From assembly GCF_027580225.2 (NCBI RefSeq), contig NC_073346.2:7714001-7778000 (forward strand): a stretch of DNA of 64,000 nucleotides, read 5' to 3'. Both the position numbers and the translations under genes were made by a program. Numbering within the stretch: position 1 is the stretch's first letter; every line of letters begins with the position of its first letter. This document shows positions 11,363 through 22,205 of the stretch, piece by piece. The notes beneath the pieces are model-generated. The model saw only the letters and a program-made list of their open reading frames with translations. It did not search any database and was not told the DNA's origin. Origin of the DNA: Misgurnus anguillicaudatus. Taxonomy: Eukaryota > Chordata > Actinopteri > Cypriniformes > Cobitidae.

Positions 11363-11592
11363 GTAGCAACATGGCGGATGTAGTACGTCCGAATCTCATT
11401 CATACTACCAGGATTCATACTATACAGTACCTACTGTTTTAACGCCAAGTAAGTAGGTACTTCATCTAATTCAGTACCTACTATACAGTATGCGGTTTCG
11501 GACGCAACAAAACACAAAACATGGGCCTGTCATGATTCTGCCTCATGACTAATACTAAAACAAGGACAAGAGGGCAGAATCATGACATTCAT

Positions 11593-12782
11593 ATTGGCCT
11601 TTACAATGCCCTATATGGCGTTTAAAATTACAGTCTATCTTTCGTAATAAGTTAACTAAATTTAAACAAAACATAAACAACATAACAAGCAGGCTTATTA
11701 CATGTAAACAAAATTATATTGCACCTTTTAAAGTGGAGCTAATATGGAAAGTCTGGTGCAGTCACATCTTCTAACGAGCGAAAGATGCACAATTAATATA
11801 AAGAGCTTTTCATATTTAACATGTAATAAAAAAAGAATAAATTGAATCCATTAGTAAAAAAAATTCCTGTACTATTGCAACTTGTTTTTGTGGAGCAGGT
11901 GTTTTGATTATTTTTATTGAATGAAATACAAAACAAACATGCTTTTGACCACATTCAAGTTTATTTTAATTTTCATGTATAAAAGACAGCAATCTTTAAC
12001 CAGCAATAATAGATGTTATATACAACAAAAATATTACTTGATGTTCCCTTTAAATCAATTCATCACCAATTTTAGTTTTGTCTTTAGATTGTCAAGTACA
12101 ATGTCATGCATGAAAGGTTTGCTTAGTAATTTGTAACTATTCTATTTTACGATGTTACCCTGTCCCTTTTCTGGATCAATAAACTCACATTAGGCCTATG
12201 TGACAAAATGCCAATAACCAATTAAGTTTTTCTCTACATATTTTCACATATTTTATCTTCTTTACACTTTTCTGTGCAGACCCAGCAGATGTAGTTTCAG
12301 TTAATGTGGACTCTTGCTAATATTAGTGCAGTCAGAAATCAGTTATATGAGAATAATTTGATTGAAATAAACTTAATTAGGCAGGTAGATTCTCTAAAGG
12401 ACTGTTATCTGAGAGGATTTCTTTAATGTCATGTACATTTAACATAAGTGACCATATTCTACATCTTATGATGTAGAATAACATTAGCATTCACTTACTG
12501 CACATCATACTTCATTTACCCATTCTTGGGAACTGCAGAAAGTGTTGGTGTTTTATCTACAACTGCACAAAAGAGGGGAAAACACCATCTTATAATAACT
12601 ACAATTCAAAAAGATGATCTGTACAATCAATCAGTTTAGAGACATCACTCCTGCCAGGACATCAAATGAAGATGCAGGACCACCAGTTGTTTATTCTGCC
12701 TTTTTTTTTTATAAAAAAAGAAACAGCATTTAACTGTTTTGCCATCAATAGCTTGCTCAATGCAGGTTTTTTACCAGGAAGT
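11593..12782. other. Unassigned AT-rich sequence
   Basis: No gene, RNA or repeat pair that I can support. Confidence 0.4.
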
Positions 12783-13201
12783 TTAAAGGAATAGTCTACT
12801 CATTTTCAATATTAAAATATGTTATTACCTTAACTAAGAATTGTTGATACATCCCTCTATCATCTGTGTGTGTGCACGTAAGCACTGGAGCGCGCTGCGA
12901 CGCTTCGATAGCATTTAGCTTAGCCCCATTCATTCAATGGTACCATTTAGAGATAAAGTTAGAAGTGACCAAACACATCAACGTTTTTCCTATTTAAGAC
13001 GAGTAGTTATATGAGCAAGTTTGGTGGTACAAAATAAAACGTAGCGCTTTTCTAAGCGGATTTAAAAGAGGAACTATATTTTATGGCGTAATAGCACTTT
13101 TGGGAGTACTTCGACTCGCCTGAAAAGTCTGCTCCCCTTCTCACTCTCATAATGGGAGGGAGGGTGTTACTGCGCTGAGTCGAAGTACTCCCAAAATACA
13201 C
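12783..13201. mobile_element. Half copy of the TTAA palindromic element
   Basis: Starts TTTAAAGGAATAGTCTACTC and follows the left arm of the element at 35,140-35,866 almost base for base, through GCGCTGCGAC, CATTCATTCAATGGTACCA and ACGAGTAGTTATA. It ends soon after the central turn (AGTCGAAGTACTCCCAAAA), so the right arm is missing. Confidence 0.8.
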
Positions 13202-13279
13202 TTTAAAAACATTCCTAATGTTTGGTCACGAGGGAAGGTTATACAGCGACTTTGTTCTTCCACGTTTGCTGATTGTTTG

Positions 13280-13802
13280 TAGCCTGGCTCCGCCCTCCTA
13301 CGTGCTTCTGCTTAATTTTCATTTCACTTCAGTACTACGTCTGGAACTGCTGTGTAGAGTTTCGTTTTCTACTGCAAAAATCTGCAGGTCCAATCAGCGA
13401 ACAGAGGGGGGTGGCTAAGAACGATGACGTTGAGGTTGTGCGTCAGTTTGAGTTGTAGTTCAGTAATGGCAGCGGAGAAAGACGTGAGAAAAGCTTTTCG
13501 GTCTGTTGTTGCAAAACTGCCAAAAATACAGAAGTTAAAGCCGGAGCAAGAACAATGTTTTGCTAATTTTTGTTGGTCTGTTTATTCGGACTTGTTGTTT
13601 CCGCCCGGTTTCGTCGCATGATATACGTCACGACCACACGTTAGCGATCGCCTATGGCAGATCCTGAGTGACTCTGGGCAGATCCAATAGTTTTAAACTT
13701 CAACAGAGGACCCTCCTTAATGGAAGTAACGCTTTGCAATGGAGCGTGGCCAGACTCTCTGTACAAATTAAACGAATGTACGCGAGTCTGGTTGGATCAG
13801 GC
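13280..13802 (+). mobile_element. DNA transposon with helicase fragment, TSD ATTGTTTG
   Basis: Left end TAGCCTGGCTCCGCC at 13,280; right end reads inward GCCTGATCCAACCAG. The 8-bp duplication ATTGTTTG flanks it at 13,272-13,279 and 13,803-13,810. The TAGCCTG end is shared with the 913-bp element at 15,507-16,419, and both carry pieces of the same type of helicase gene, so they look like deletion derivatives of one family. Confidence 0.7.
13466..13621 (+). pseudogene. N-terminal fragment of a TE-borne RecQ-like helicase
   Basis: A 51-codon frame from ATG at 13,466 begins MAAEKDVRKAF and contains LKPEQEQCFANF, which resembles the Q-motif region just before the Walker A loop in RecQ-like helicases carried by fish DNA transposons. 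The following sequence (VYSDLLFPPGFV) no longer encodes the TGxGKS loop. Only the start of the gene is left, so the call rests on a short motif and on its sister element. Confidence 0.45.
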
Positions 13803-13810
13803 ATTGTTTG

Positions 13811-15418
13811 CTTCAAACACATGAGTTACTTCCTTACATGCGAATCTGTGGGCGGGGCTTCGAAATTTTCATTTGTAGGTGGTGTTTAAAATCTCAACAA
13901 CTTCATAAATTTGTACATTCTAGACTGCCAAAAATTTTATGTTTCAGTAACAAGTTTTCAGTAACGTTTTCAGTTCTGAATCTTGCAGGATGTTCGTTAA
14001 GTATGATGACCTCTTATATAACAAATAATCAAGTTAAAATTGATTATTTGATTTACTACTGCATTAAATACACCCTATATGGAGTTTGCAGGCAAAATAT
14101 TTATCTTAATATTTGTCTTTATGGATGGGCGGGCTTGAAAAAAAATTCTGTACAAAAGGGTGGCCTAGTGAAAAAAGTTTGGGAACCACTTTGTTAATTT
14201 GTCTGGTGCATTTGTTGTTTTCAACAAAGCTAACTAGTAAACTTAAAGAAAAATACTCAAAGTACAAGCATTATATCTGAGGTAGTCTTGCTTATACTGA
14301 GCATTATGAAAAGCTCTCACTTAATTAAATCATTCTTGATTAAAATGAAATATTAAAATGTTGAAGTGATTAATAATCAGCACACAGTTTGCTGTGCTCC
14401 CAGCTGAAGCGAACTCAATAAGACAGCTGTCAAAACTACACAGAGTGGCACTCCAGCAAGCATAGCACTGGCATAATTTACACACTTAACATCATTATGA
14501 CACATTGCATTGATTAGCCTGTGCCTTGAATCAATCTTTATGGTTCATTTTAAGCTGTTAAATAAGCTGTCTGTCAGTCCTTGGTACTCAAAGCTATATT
14601 AGCAAAAATCTCAAAATCCCTAAATTTTCCATCCATAACCCATACCTTTCAAAGCATGAGATAGAATCTGATTTAGAATCACAGGGAGAGAACTGTAATT
14701 TCAAGGAATTCAAAACCATAAATTTAATCAGACCCGCTGTGTTGAATGACCATTCCACAAACGTTTATGTCCCAGACATTAGCTCTACTGTACCAACAAG
14801 CACGACTGAAATAACAGTCCACTTTTCCACTCCGACAGTGTAGATTATTAATGGGTCATTCATGAATGATTCATTCATTTTGAACAAATCTTTTAAAATG
14901 ACTCAGGAATAACGAGTTGTCTCAGATAGTGATCCATTCAGTTTGTGTTTCCGGACATGTGCAAGATCCTTTAGGTTCTGTGCTGGAAAGAGAATTGATC
15001 AGTTCACCTCCTGGGTCGTTGTGTCCATTCAATCCTTCACACGTGACGAACCAATAGGCCATGTCAGTGGTTCTCAAAGACTAGTGATCCTCGGAGGGCT
15101 GCAGAGGAATCACTGAAAATTATGTAAATTCACTAGTTCGCCTGCCCATTCAGTCTTGACAATTAAATGACTTGGCTTGCTGCTCTCGAAAGGAACTTCA
15201 TTTAATGTTAAATCTAGGGCTGTCAGCATTAACGCATGCGATTAATTCATTAATTATTATCATGTTGAAGTCATTTAGAGTACTTGTGTGGATGGTTTAC
15301 CTGCATGTGTGAAGTGAAGGGCTTTGGCTGTGACAGATTTTTTCAAAACAACTATGCAAAAGACAAACAAACAAACAAACAAACCTCTGAACTTCCTTTC
15401 GAGACACCAAGGGATTTT
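13811..15418. other. Mostly unassigned; isolated hAT-like ends
   Basis: GTTTGGGAACCACT at 14,175-14,192 has the form of a hAT right end, and CAGTGGTTCTCAAA near 15,067 that of a hAT left end. They are not shown to belong together. An (ACAA)n-type run lies near 15,363-15,385. No gene seen. Confidence 0.35.
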
Positions 15419-15506
15419 AATGTAACTTTAATAAAATTATACAAATTGTCATCGTGAATATTAGATCCTTTTCCCACAAAATTACTGAAAGTGAACTAAA
15501 TATCAT

Positions 15507-16419
15507 TAGCCTGGGTGCCAGCCGATCTTAGCCCTGCCCACCACGATTTGAAAACGGGGAAGATCGGTCTGGGGATTCACCGTTGAGGAGCTACTATGCG
15601 AATACCAAAACCGGCCGACGAATCAAATTGTGAGGGCGGGCTTTATACGATGATGGACAGATGATCAACAGTAACGTATCAACCACGTCACCAAAGAGCG
15701 CGTGTGTTCAATCTGTTTACAATGAAATGGCTGCCGCTGGTGAATTCAGATGTGTGGATTCTGACATTGAGTCTGTTCTAAAAGATATCGACAGAGCATT
15801 GATTTAAAAAGAGGAACAGAGAAACGCGAAGGCATTTGTTTATGTTTTCGCCTTCCTTCCTATGGAGGACAAAGTTAAAGAAGCAACTGAAATGGGTATC
15901 ATGGCGATGCAACTCGGCGTGCACGACGAGATGGATATAATTAGCGGCCGTTGCCAGCTTCTTTTCGGAAGCCTGGAATCGTGACTGCTGAATAAGTGGA
16001 GGGACATGCTAGGCTCCGATATTTTTCAAGCCAACGTAATGGGTAGCTATCGTCGTGGATGAAGTTCACCTAACGTACAAATGGTAAGAGATAGTCTTAC
16101 TCTATGACTTAGTAAATACTTAATGTTGTGATATAAATGAAATGTTGTAAACATAGTAGGTGTTGATGTACATTCGCTAACTCAGACTTAGTATAATTAC
16201 AATGATGTTAGTATCATTGTAGCGAAATTACTAGCAGTTCGGTCAGGCTGCTAAAGACGCCATTTCAACATCACACACTCTGTTGCTCTGATTGGTCGTA
16301 TGTCTATCCAATTGAGTGCAGAGGCATTTTTCGGTTGAGACACGCCTCATAATTTTAACTCAATTGAGCGGTATCAGACTCAAATTCTGACTAGAATTGA
16401 GTATGACAACGTCAGGCTA
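15507..16419 (+). mobile_element. DNA transposon with helicase relic, TSD AAATATCAT
   Basis: Ends TAGCCTG...CAGGCTA, flanked by the 9-bp repeat AAATATCAT at 15,498-15,506 and 16,420-16,428. The interior carries a decayed helicase gene. The host LINE copy at 16,876 gives the empty site, which confirms the borders. 913 bp. Confidence 0.8.
15725..16085 (+). pseudogene. RecQ-like helicase relic inside the transposon
   Basis: With frame changes and stops the sequence reads MAMQLGVHDEMDIISGR, then LLFGSLES, LNKWRDMLGSD, and ends near a region corresponding to the helicase Walker B box before GTAAG at 16,085 (possible exon end). This pattern resembles the span between motif Ia and motif II of RecQ-like helicases seen as multicopy TE proteins in fish. 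The gene is dead. It is a different portion from that kept at 13,466-13,621. Confidence 0.55.
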
Positions 16420-16659
16420 AAATATCATGAACTCATCGCTAGAACTAGGATACGTTCCAACAGCTTTTGCCTCAAGTCTTGATAGAGAACGTGTCACATG
16501 GGAACACACTTCATGTGTTGTCGGTTTCAAGGAACCGGAAAAAACTTCATCATCAGATAAACTGTTGGACAATTCCTTAGTGTGGTCCAAAGGCTCCAGT
16601 ATAAATAACATTTAAATTAAACTGGCCATCAGCGCAATTCAATTGGTTTGGTAAGATCC

Positions 16660-16875
16660 AGGGAAAATCGAATGAAGTAATCTCTAAAAAAGAAGTACTT
16701 TTTGACTGTAAATAAAATTGTAAGGAGTAAAAAGTACTTTTTTTCTTAAAATATGTAATTAAGTAAAAGTAAAAGTATTGATTTTTAATTTTACTCAAGT
16801 AAAGTAAAAAATCCCCCAAAATAATACTTAAGTACAGTAATCAAGTAAAATTACTCAAGTACTTTACACCTCTGA
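16660..16875. repeat. hAT-type end, AGTACTTTACACCTCTG
   Basis: Rich in AAGTAAAAGT and TTACTCAAGTA steps and ending TACTTTACACCTCTG, a common fish hAT end (read inward CAGAGGTGTAAAGTA). It abuts the second LINE copy directly. The left end was not located. Confidence 0.6.
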
Positions 16876-17215
16876 CTTTAATAAAATTATACAAATTGTC
16901 ATCGTGAATATTAGATCCTTTTCCCACAAAATTACTGAAAGTGTATTCCTTGAAGTGTCAGAACTGTTACTAAATATCATGAACTCATCGCTAGAACTAG
17001 GATACATTCCAACAGCTTTCAAACTGGCAGTAATTAGACCCCTCATTAAAATGCCACACCTCGACCAGGGAGAGTTTAATAATTTTAAACCAATTTCAAT
17101 CTATTTTTTCCCCTAAAATATTTAATAACATAGTGGCTAGCCAACTTAGCACATTATTAGTGAAAAAAAGTATCAGAAATCAGGATTCAGACCCTTTTCT
17201 CAATATTTTCCATGA
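16876..17215 (+). pseudogene. L2-like LINE fragment, copy 2
   Basis: Encodes SELLLNIMNSSLELGYIPTA, then KLAVIRPLIK, a degraded FKPIS block and NIVASQLSTLLVKK: the start of an L2-like reverse transcriptase, before the catalytic motifs. Stops and small indels are present. It begins at the same base as copy 1 (CTTTAATAAAATTATAC). Confidence 0.75.
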
Positions 17216-17414
17216 AGTCATTGGAGGAACGAGCGAGTCAGATGACATCACGATATTTGACAGCGCTGTTTGGATATTATGTATTATACTCACGCCTACT
17301 TTTATAAATGAAGTTTGACCGCGGGTTTGAACGCGAGTGTAATCTCATATACAAGTGTTACGATGTAAATAGTCCTCAGATTGTATATTACATTCTATTA
17401 CTAGTCGGTTATGT

Positions 17415-17660
17415 GAAATCTGATGTAAACAATGGACAATATATCTATATTTCACGGATTATACGCATTTGTGGACAAAAGTGGTCATTGGATGTATTTT
17501 ATTGGATTATTCACACATCTGAAACAGACTGGATTCGATTCGCGATCGTTATACCAACACAAAGGTAAGAAGTCCAGTTTATATTTTGCATGTTGTCATC
17601 TGGACTTCTGTAACAAAATACTATATATATGATGCTAGAGCATCTGTATCTCAAAACAGG
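17415..17660. repeat. Dispersed repeat A (second copy at 51.4/52.2 kb)
   Basis: GAAATCTGATGTAAACAATG, TGGATTATACGCATTTGTGG-like and CATCTGAAACAGACTGGATT are shared with 51,460-51,478 plus 52,222-52,440. Here it is uninterrupted, so it serves as the empty site for the hAT at 51,479-52,221. Class unknown. Confidence 0.75.
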
Positions 17661-17804
17661 GACCATACACTGATGCTAAACCCGTAGACCTTTTAAACGA
17701 TGTATAGTAATGTTAATATTATTCGTGTTTGTAGACAGTAGGCTATATAGTACGGAGCCCGTCTCATGACATGGTAAAACGTTTTTTTTTTTTATCGTAG
17801 CCAC

Positions 17805-18540
17805 AAATTAGCAATTCGTTCCCACAAATTATTAAATCGTGGCCACGTTTTAGTAATTCGTTCCCTCGTTTAAGCTAAATCGTGCCCACATTTTAGTAAT
17901 TCGTTCCCTCGTTTAAGCCCAACACATCCTCACCCCATGTCGTCAATATTTGACGACACTTGACCAGTCGTCAATATGTGACGGGGAGGGTATACCTTTC
18001 GCGTCATTTTTTGACGAACTGGGGACTTCAATACTATTACGTCCGTTGCATTCTCTTTCCTATTTTCTTACCATTTTCGCGTCGGTTTAGGGTTAGATTA
18101 CGCAAAATTAAACAGTGTACGCGAAATTAAACAGTTGTCACCTGGCGTTGGGGTTAGAGTTAGGTACGACAGTTGTCACCTGGCGTTGGGGTTAGAGTTA
18201 GGTTTGGGTAGGGATGTCATTATGTAAATCTAACCCTAAACCGACGCGAAAATGGTAAGAAAATAGGAAAGAGAATGCAACGGACGTAATTGTATTGAAG
18301 TCCCCAGTTCGTCAAAAAATGACGCAAAAGGTATACCCTCCCCGTCACATATTGACGAATGGTCAAGTGTCGTCAAATATTGACGACGTGGGGTGAGGAT
18401 GGGTTGTTTAAGCTGAATCGTGCCCACGTTTTAGTAATTCGTTCCCTCATTTAAGCTAAATCGTGCCCACGTTTTAGTAATTCGTTCCCTCGTTTAAGTT
18501 AAATCGTGGCCACTTTTTATGAATTAGTGCCCAGAATTTT
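17805..18540. repeat. ~40-bp tandem repeat in the left foldback arm
   Basis: Units of the form AATCGTGCCCACGTTTTAGT + AATTCGTTCCCTCGTTTAAG, about three before and three after the inserted MITE at 17,919-18,405. They are not found in the right arm. Confidence 0.8.
17919..18405. mobile_element. Palindromic MITE nested in the foldback arm
   Basis: Left arm ACATCCTCACCCCATGTCGT is mirrored by ACGTGGGGTGAGGATG. Further in, TATTTGACGAC, GACGGGGAGGGTATACC and GTCCGTTGCATTCTC all reappear inverted. GTTTAAGC flanks it at 17,911-17,918 and 18,406-18,413, although this also occurs in the host tandem unit. The central module (GTTGTCACCTGGCGTTGGGG, GTTAGAGTTAGG) is shared with 33,580-34,045. 487 bp. Confidence 0.75.
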
Positions 18541-18544
18541 ATTT

Positions 18545-19600
18545 AAACCATCGGGACATTAACACAATGCTAATTAAAAGAACAAATTCACTATAGACAT
18601 TATTAATGACGCATACTAAATGCAGTTTTATAAATTCCTGCCAAGAATTTCATTAAAATCCTCGGAATAGTGACGCTTATCGCAGATCAATGCATTAATA
18701 CATTGCTATTAAGTATAAAATTCATACACCTTATGGCTCGTGTATATATACAGTTTTATTAACTCCTTCCCAGAATTTCATAAAAAACATTGGGACATAA
18801 CGTGAGCTAACACATTGATACAGTGCTATATAAGGATCAAATTCATACATCTTGGGTCTTAAACCGTTTTATTAATTCCTGCCCGGAATAAAAAAAAAAA
18901 CATTGGGACATTAACATGACGCTTAACGCATAAATACAGTGCTATTTAAAAATCAAGTTTACTATATACCTTATTAATGAGTCATACTTCATATACAGTT
19001 TCATTAATTCCTGTGCAGAATAAAAAAAAACTTAATACAACCTTAGGGACATTAACATGACGCTTAATGCATGCTAATGCATTAAATACAGTGCTATTAA
19101 GATCAAAATCACTTTATTAAAAAGTCATATACATATTCCGTTTTATTTATTCCTGCCCAGAATTAAAAAACATATTTGGGACATTAACGTGAGCTGACTC
19201 ATGATACAGTGCTATATAAGGATCAAATTCATACACCTTGGGTCTTATACAGTTTTATTAATTCGTGCCCAGTAGGCTATTAAAACGTAGGGACATTAAT
19301 GTGACGCTTAACGCATTAATACAGTGCTATTAAAAGATCAAGTTTACTATATACCTTATTAATGAGTCATACTTCATATAAAGTTTTATTAATTCCTGTG
19401 CAGAATAAAAAAAAACTTAACACAACCTTAGGGACATTAACCTGACGCTTAATGCATGCTAATGCATTAAATACAGTAAAAGATCAAAATCACTACCTTA
19501 TTCATAAGTCATATGCATATTCCGTTTTATTTATCCCTGCCCAGAATTTAAAAAAACATATTGGGACATAAACATGACACAGTTATTAATTAAACTAAAT
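18545..19600. repeat. Satellite arm, forward orientation
   Basis: About nine diverged units marked by GGGACATTAAC near 18,562, 18,790, 18,905, 19,048, 19,178, 19,289, 19,431 and 19,563, spaced roughly 100-145 bp, with shared TACAGTGCTAT, AGATCAAATTCA and TTTTATTAATTCCTGCCCAG blocks. Confidence 0.8.
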
Positions 19601-19699
19601 AATTCAGTGGCTTAAATATCACTAAAATAAAATAACTTAAAATCTCTGTATGTCACTTGGGTGATTTTTTAGCTGGACAAACCAAAATAAATGACAAAA

Positions 19700-19990
19700 T
19701 GTATTACTGCGTCACGTTAATGTCCCAATATGTTTTTTAATTCTGGGCAGGAATAAATAAAACGGAATATGTATATGACTTATTAATAAAGTGATTTTGA
19801 TCTTAATAGCACTGTATTTAATGCATTTGCATGCATTAAGCGTCATGTTAATGTCCCTAAGGTTGTGTTAAGGTTTTTTTTATTCTGCACAGGAATTAAT
19901 AAAACTGTATATGAAGTATGACTCATTAATAAGGTATATAGTAAACTTGATCTTTAAGCACTGTATTTATGCGTTAAGCGTCATGTTAAT
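19700..19990. repeat. Satellite arm, inverted orientation
   Basis: Two units opposite to 18,545-19,600: GTTAATGTCCC, CTGGGCAGGAATAAATAAAA and ATAGCACTGTATTTAATGCA. They form the right arm of the foldback element. Confidence 0.8.
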
Positions 19991-20011
19991 GAGACGGGCT
20001 CGGTAATATAG

Positions 20012-21665
20012 ATATTGTTAGCAGCGTTAAAAAAAACTGACGTCTTTCCGCCCCCGAGCTAGTGTACGTCGAGAGGTTAAATAGAAAGCAATGCATACGT
20101 TACTTTTAAGTTACTTTTGCTTTGTCTTTTACTAGTTATTTTTGCTTCATTATCTTTAATGCAGTTACGCCCACAGGCGGTATCCGCTGTTCACATGGTA
20201 ATGCACAGATGAACAGTTCAAACAATAACAAACAAAGCGTAAAGTTTTATCAGATTTAAAGACTTTACCGCATGTTTGGATGATAAACTTTATACACACA
20301 CATGAGGTATCTTCATTTAAGTCTGGACATTGAGGAAGAGAAGCGTTTATCTTTAACGTTACCTAAGAAGAAGAACAATAGAAGACGCAATGGAGGAGGA
20401 TGTATTCCAGAAATTAAGTAATTTATCCTCATTTATATTTGCTATCATGTAATATGCTTATGGCTTGTGCAGTTCAGCCTACACAAGCGACCTCAGCAGA
20501 CTGCACGCTTCGGATTGAAAAACGTTCGCATTGTTTACGAGGACACGTGATCTCACGTAATGGCGGATAACTACATGTCGTACAGTGTTAGACACAGTAA
20601 TACACTTTTGTATCATTCATGGCAACTTTCAGTAAGGCTGCATTGCAAGATTTTTTAAGTGTGCTGTAATATGATTCCATATATTGTTTACGTGCAACGC
20701 AATTCCATTTAATGTGCTTAACACGCGACACTGTTTTTTATGAGTGCCGCGCTGTTTACGCAGAGACGCGAGTACTCACGCACATGGTCGCCATATGCAA
20801 TGTGTTTTTAAAGTTCATACGCGTTTACATAAACACATTAAAACAACAGAAACTAGACGATCAGTCGATTGGCATCTGAAAAAAGTCATCTGGAAACAGC
20901 TTTTTATTCTAATCACTGCAGAGGTTTATCTAAAATGTTCTGAATTAAGTTTATGTACATGATAGTATATATCTGAATGTAGTGCTATCAGTGATATTTA
21001 CCCATCAGTTATATGGTATTTCTGTGGACAATTTATGCTAAACAGCTTTTTAGGGTTAGACTCTTACAGGTCTGCATCCCTCTTATCAGCACAAAATTAT
21101 GAAGTGGAAAAACATATTCACACTTTTTGGACATAAAGTTATATGGTAACATGAGCCACATAGCTCTGTTCTCTGTTTCTTAGTTTATACAAGTTAAGTT
21201 TTTGAATAGGGTTTGTTTCCAAATAAACTGAAAATGTCCCACTGACCTTCATTTCTATTTTGATTATATTTTTAACTTCTTAATAAACCACAAACAAACA
21301 TGTATATATTCCTTTTGTCCTCTACATTCTTTACTGTAGTTCCCTCTCTTATTCCTGCCTAAAGGCTCATTATGCAGCTCATTATGCGATTCTTTTGTTT
21401 CTCAGCTGTTAATCAATCCTTCTCGCATACCATCCCTCTAAACAAAAAGTGTCTTACAATTTCTAAAACAATATAATGTTTTATGTGATTGAGTAGGCAG
21501 AATGATTTTCACATCATTTTAAAGAAAAAACTCTAGACTACTAGATTCTGTTTAGAAAAGTCTTGTTAAAACATGTTTAGTATGGGTTTTGTGGACTTAT
21601 ATCAGTGACTTAAAAAGTTTGCTTTTTCAAAAACCATGCACAAACATTTTTCTCTCAAAAATACA
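20012..21665. other. Unassigned sequence
   Basis: No gene or paired TE ends supported. The stretch 20,030-20,780 has several CpG-containing patches but no open frame with a recognisable domain. Confidence 0.35.
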
Positions 21666-21837
21666 AACATGTACATACATGTAGCTCATATAATATTGTA
21701 GTCCTGTTTGTGCTGAATGCAGAGTTATGAGACACTTGCCATTATTATGTTTTAAAGCAACTGAAAAAAGACCAAATGTAAGAGCATGTCAGAACCTCTT
21801 ACAGTGTCCTAAAATGGTCGGACCCCAGAGGGTTAAT
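21666..21837. repeat. TTAA-type element end, copy 1 (piggyBac-like)
   Basis: From ACATGTACATACATGT to CCCCAGAGGGTTAA it matches 36,670-36,840. The end read inward is TTAACCCTCTGGGG, the CCCT-plus-TTAA form typical of piggyBac-like ends. The left end is not identified. Confidence 0.5.
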
Positions 21838-21990
21838 AAAGTACACTATTCTGAAAAGTAACTTGCATTACTTTTTTAAAAAAGTAACCTAAATAATAAT
21901 GTGTACATTTATAAAGTAATGTGTTACTTTACTCATTACTACAGAAAAGTAATATTAAGTAATGCACATAGCTTGTAATGCGTTACCCCC
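21838..21990. repeat. AAGTAACT-rich TE end
   Basis: Repeated AAAAGTAACTTGCATTACTT-like steps and GTAATGCGTTACCCCCAACA near the end; this form is a widespread non-autonomous DNA element end in fish. A similar block lies at 53,340-53,460. Confidence 0.45.
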
Positions 21991-22009
21991 AACAGTGGTG
22001 GTGAGGCGT

Positions 22010-22205
22010 TAGCCTGGTTTAGATTCTATTTAACCGACCGCTATCACTTTGTTTATGTTAATGATGAAAAGTCATGTTTCTCTCAGGTTAAATATGGTGT
22101 ACCGCAGGGGTCAGCTCTAGGCCCTATCCTTTTCTTGTTATACATGCTACCTCTATGCTAATGATACCCAGCTTTACATCCCCTCGCATCTTAGCAAACC
22201 TTTCA
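22010..22205 (+). pseudogene. L2-like reverse transcriptase fragment
   Basis: Encodes [28 protein letters not shown] and, after a short deletion/frame change, the remains of the YADDTQLYI catalytic motif. These are reverse transcriptase motifs 4 and 5 of an L2-like LINE. Both ends are truncated. Confidence 0.8.

Larger units (their letters stand above)
8192..11506. mobile_element. Palindromic DNA element split by a LINE
   Basis: The left end TGCGTCCGAAACCGCCTACT (from ~8,193) is mirrored by GCGGTTTCGGACGCA at 11,492-11,506. Both arms are rich in TACTATATAGTA-like steps. Arms 8,192-8,448 and 11,363-11,506 are non-coding. It interrupts the solo LTR and is itself interrupted by the LINE. I could not define a clean TSD, so the superfamily is open. 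Confidence 0.7.
7800..11587 (-). mobile_element. Solo LTR (minus strand), TSD TTCAT, split by nested insertions
   Basis: On the minus strand the LTR starts TGTCATGATTCTGCC at 11,587 and ends GGAGAGAATCCTGACA at 7,800. The 5-bp duplication TTCAT flanks it at 7,795-7,799 and 11,588-11,592. A TATA-like CTATTTAATG lies near 8,090-8,100 and a minus-strand AATAAA at 7,867-7,872, in promoter-then-poly(A) order. Without the insertion at ~8,192-11,506 it would be about 475 bp. No internal retroelement sequence remains, so it is a solo LTR left by LTR-LTR recombination. It is Ty3/Gypsy- or ERV-like; the family is not certain. Confidence 0.85.
15419..16615 (+). pseudogene. L2-like LINE fragment, copy 1, split by a DNA transposon
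   Basis: Segments 15,419-15,506 and 16,420-16,615 match 16,876-17,020 closely: CTTTAATAAAATTATAC, TTAGATCCTTTTCCCAC and AACTCATCGCTAGAACTAGG. The encoded MNSSLELGYVPTAF is the region before the first reverse transcriptase motifs of fish L2-like LINEs. Compared with copy 2 it lacks ~25 bp before the insertion point. The 913-bp insertion lies between duplicated AAATATCAT. Confidence 0.7.
17751..20005. mobile_element. Foldback-type element, 2,255 bp, TSD ATATAG
   Basis: Ends are TACGGAGCCCGTCTCAT (17,751) and ATGAGACGGGCTCGGTA (to 20,005), inverted with one mismatch. The 6-bp direct repeat ATATAG flanks it at 17,745-17,750 and 20,006-20,011. The left arm holds a ~40-bp array (17,805-18,540) and a ~100-145-bp satellite (18,545-19,600). 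The right arm holds the satellite in reverse orientation (19,700-19,990). A short spacer at ~19,590-19,700 separates them. No transposase gene. Satellite arms in opposite orientation around a spacer are the layout of foldback elements. Confidence 0.75.

Noticed and set aside
8192..11506. 3-bp or 8-bp TSD for the TGCGTCCGAAACCGC element
   Set aside because: No direct repeat of either length is visible at the borders, so the superfamily is left open.
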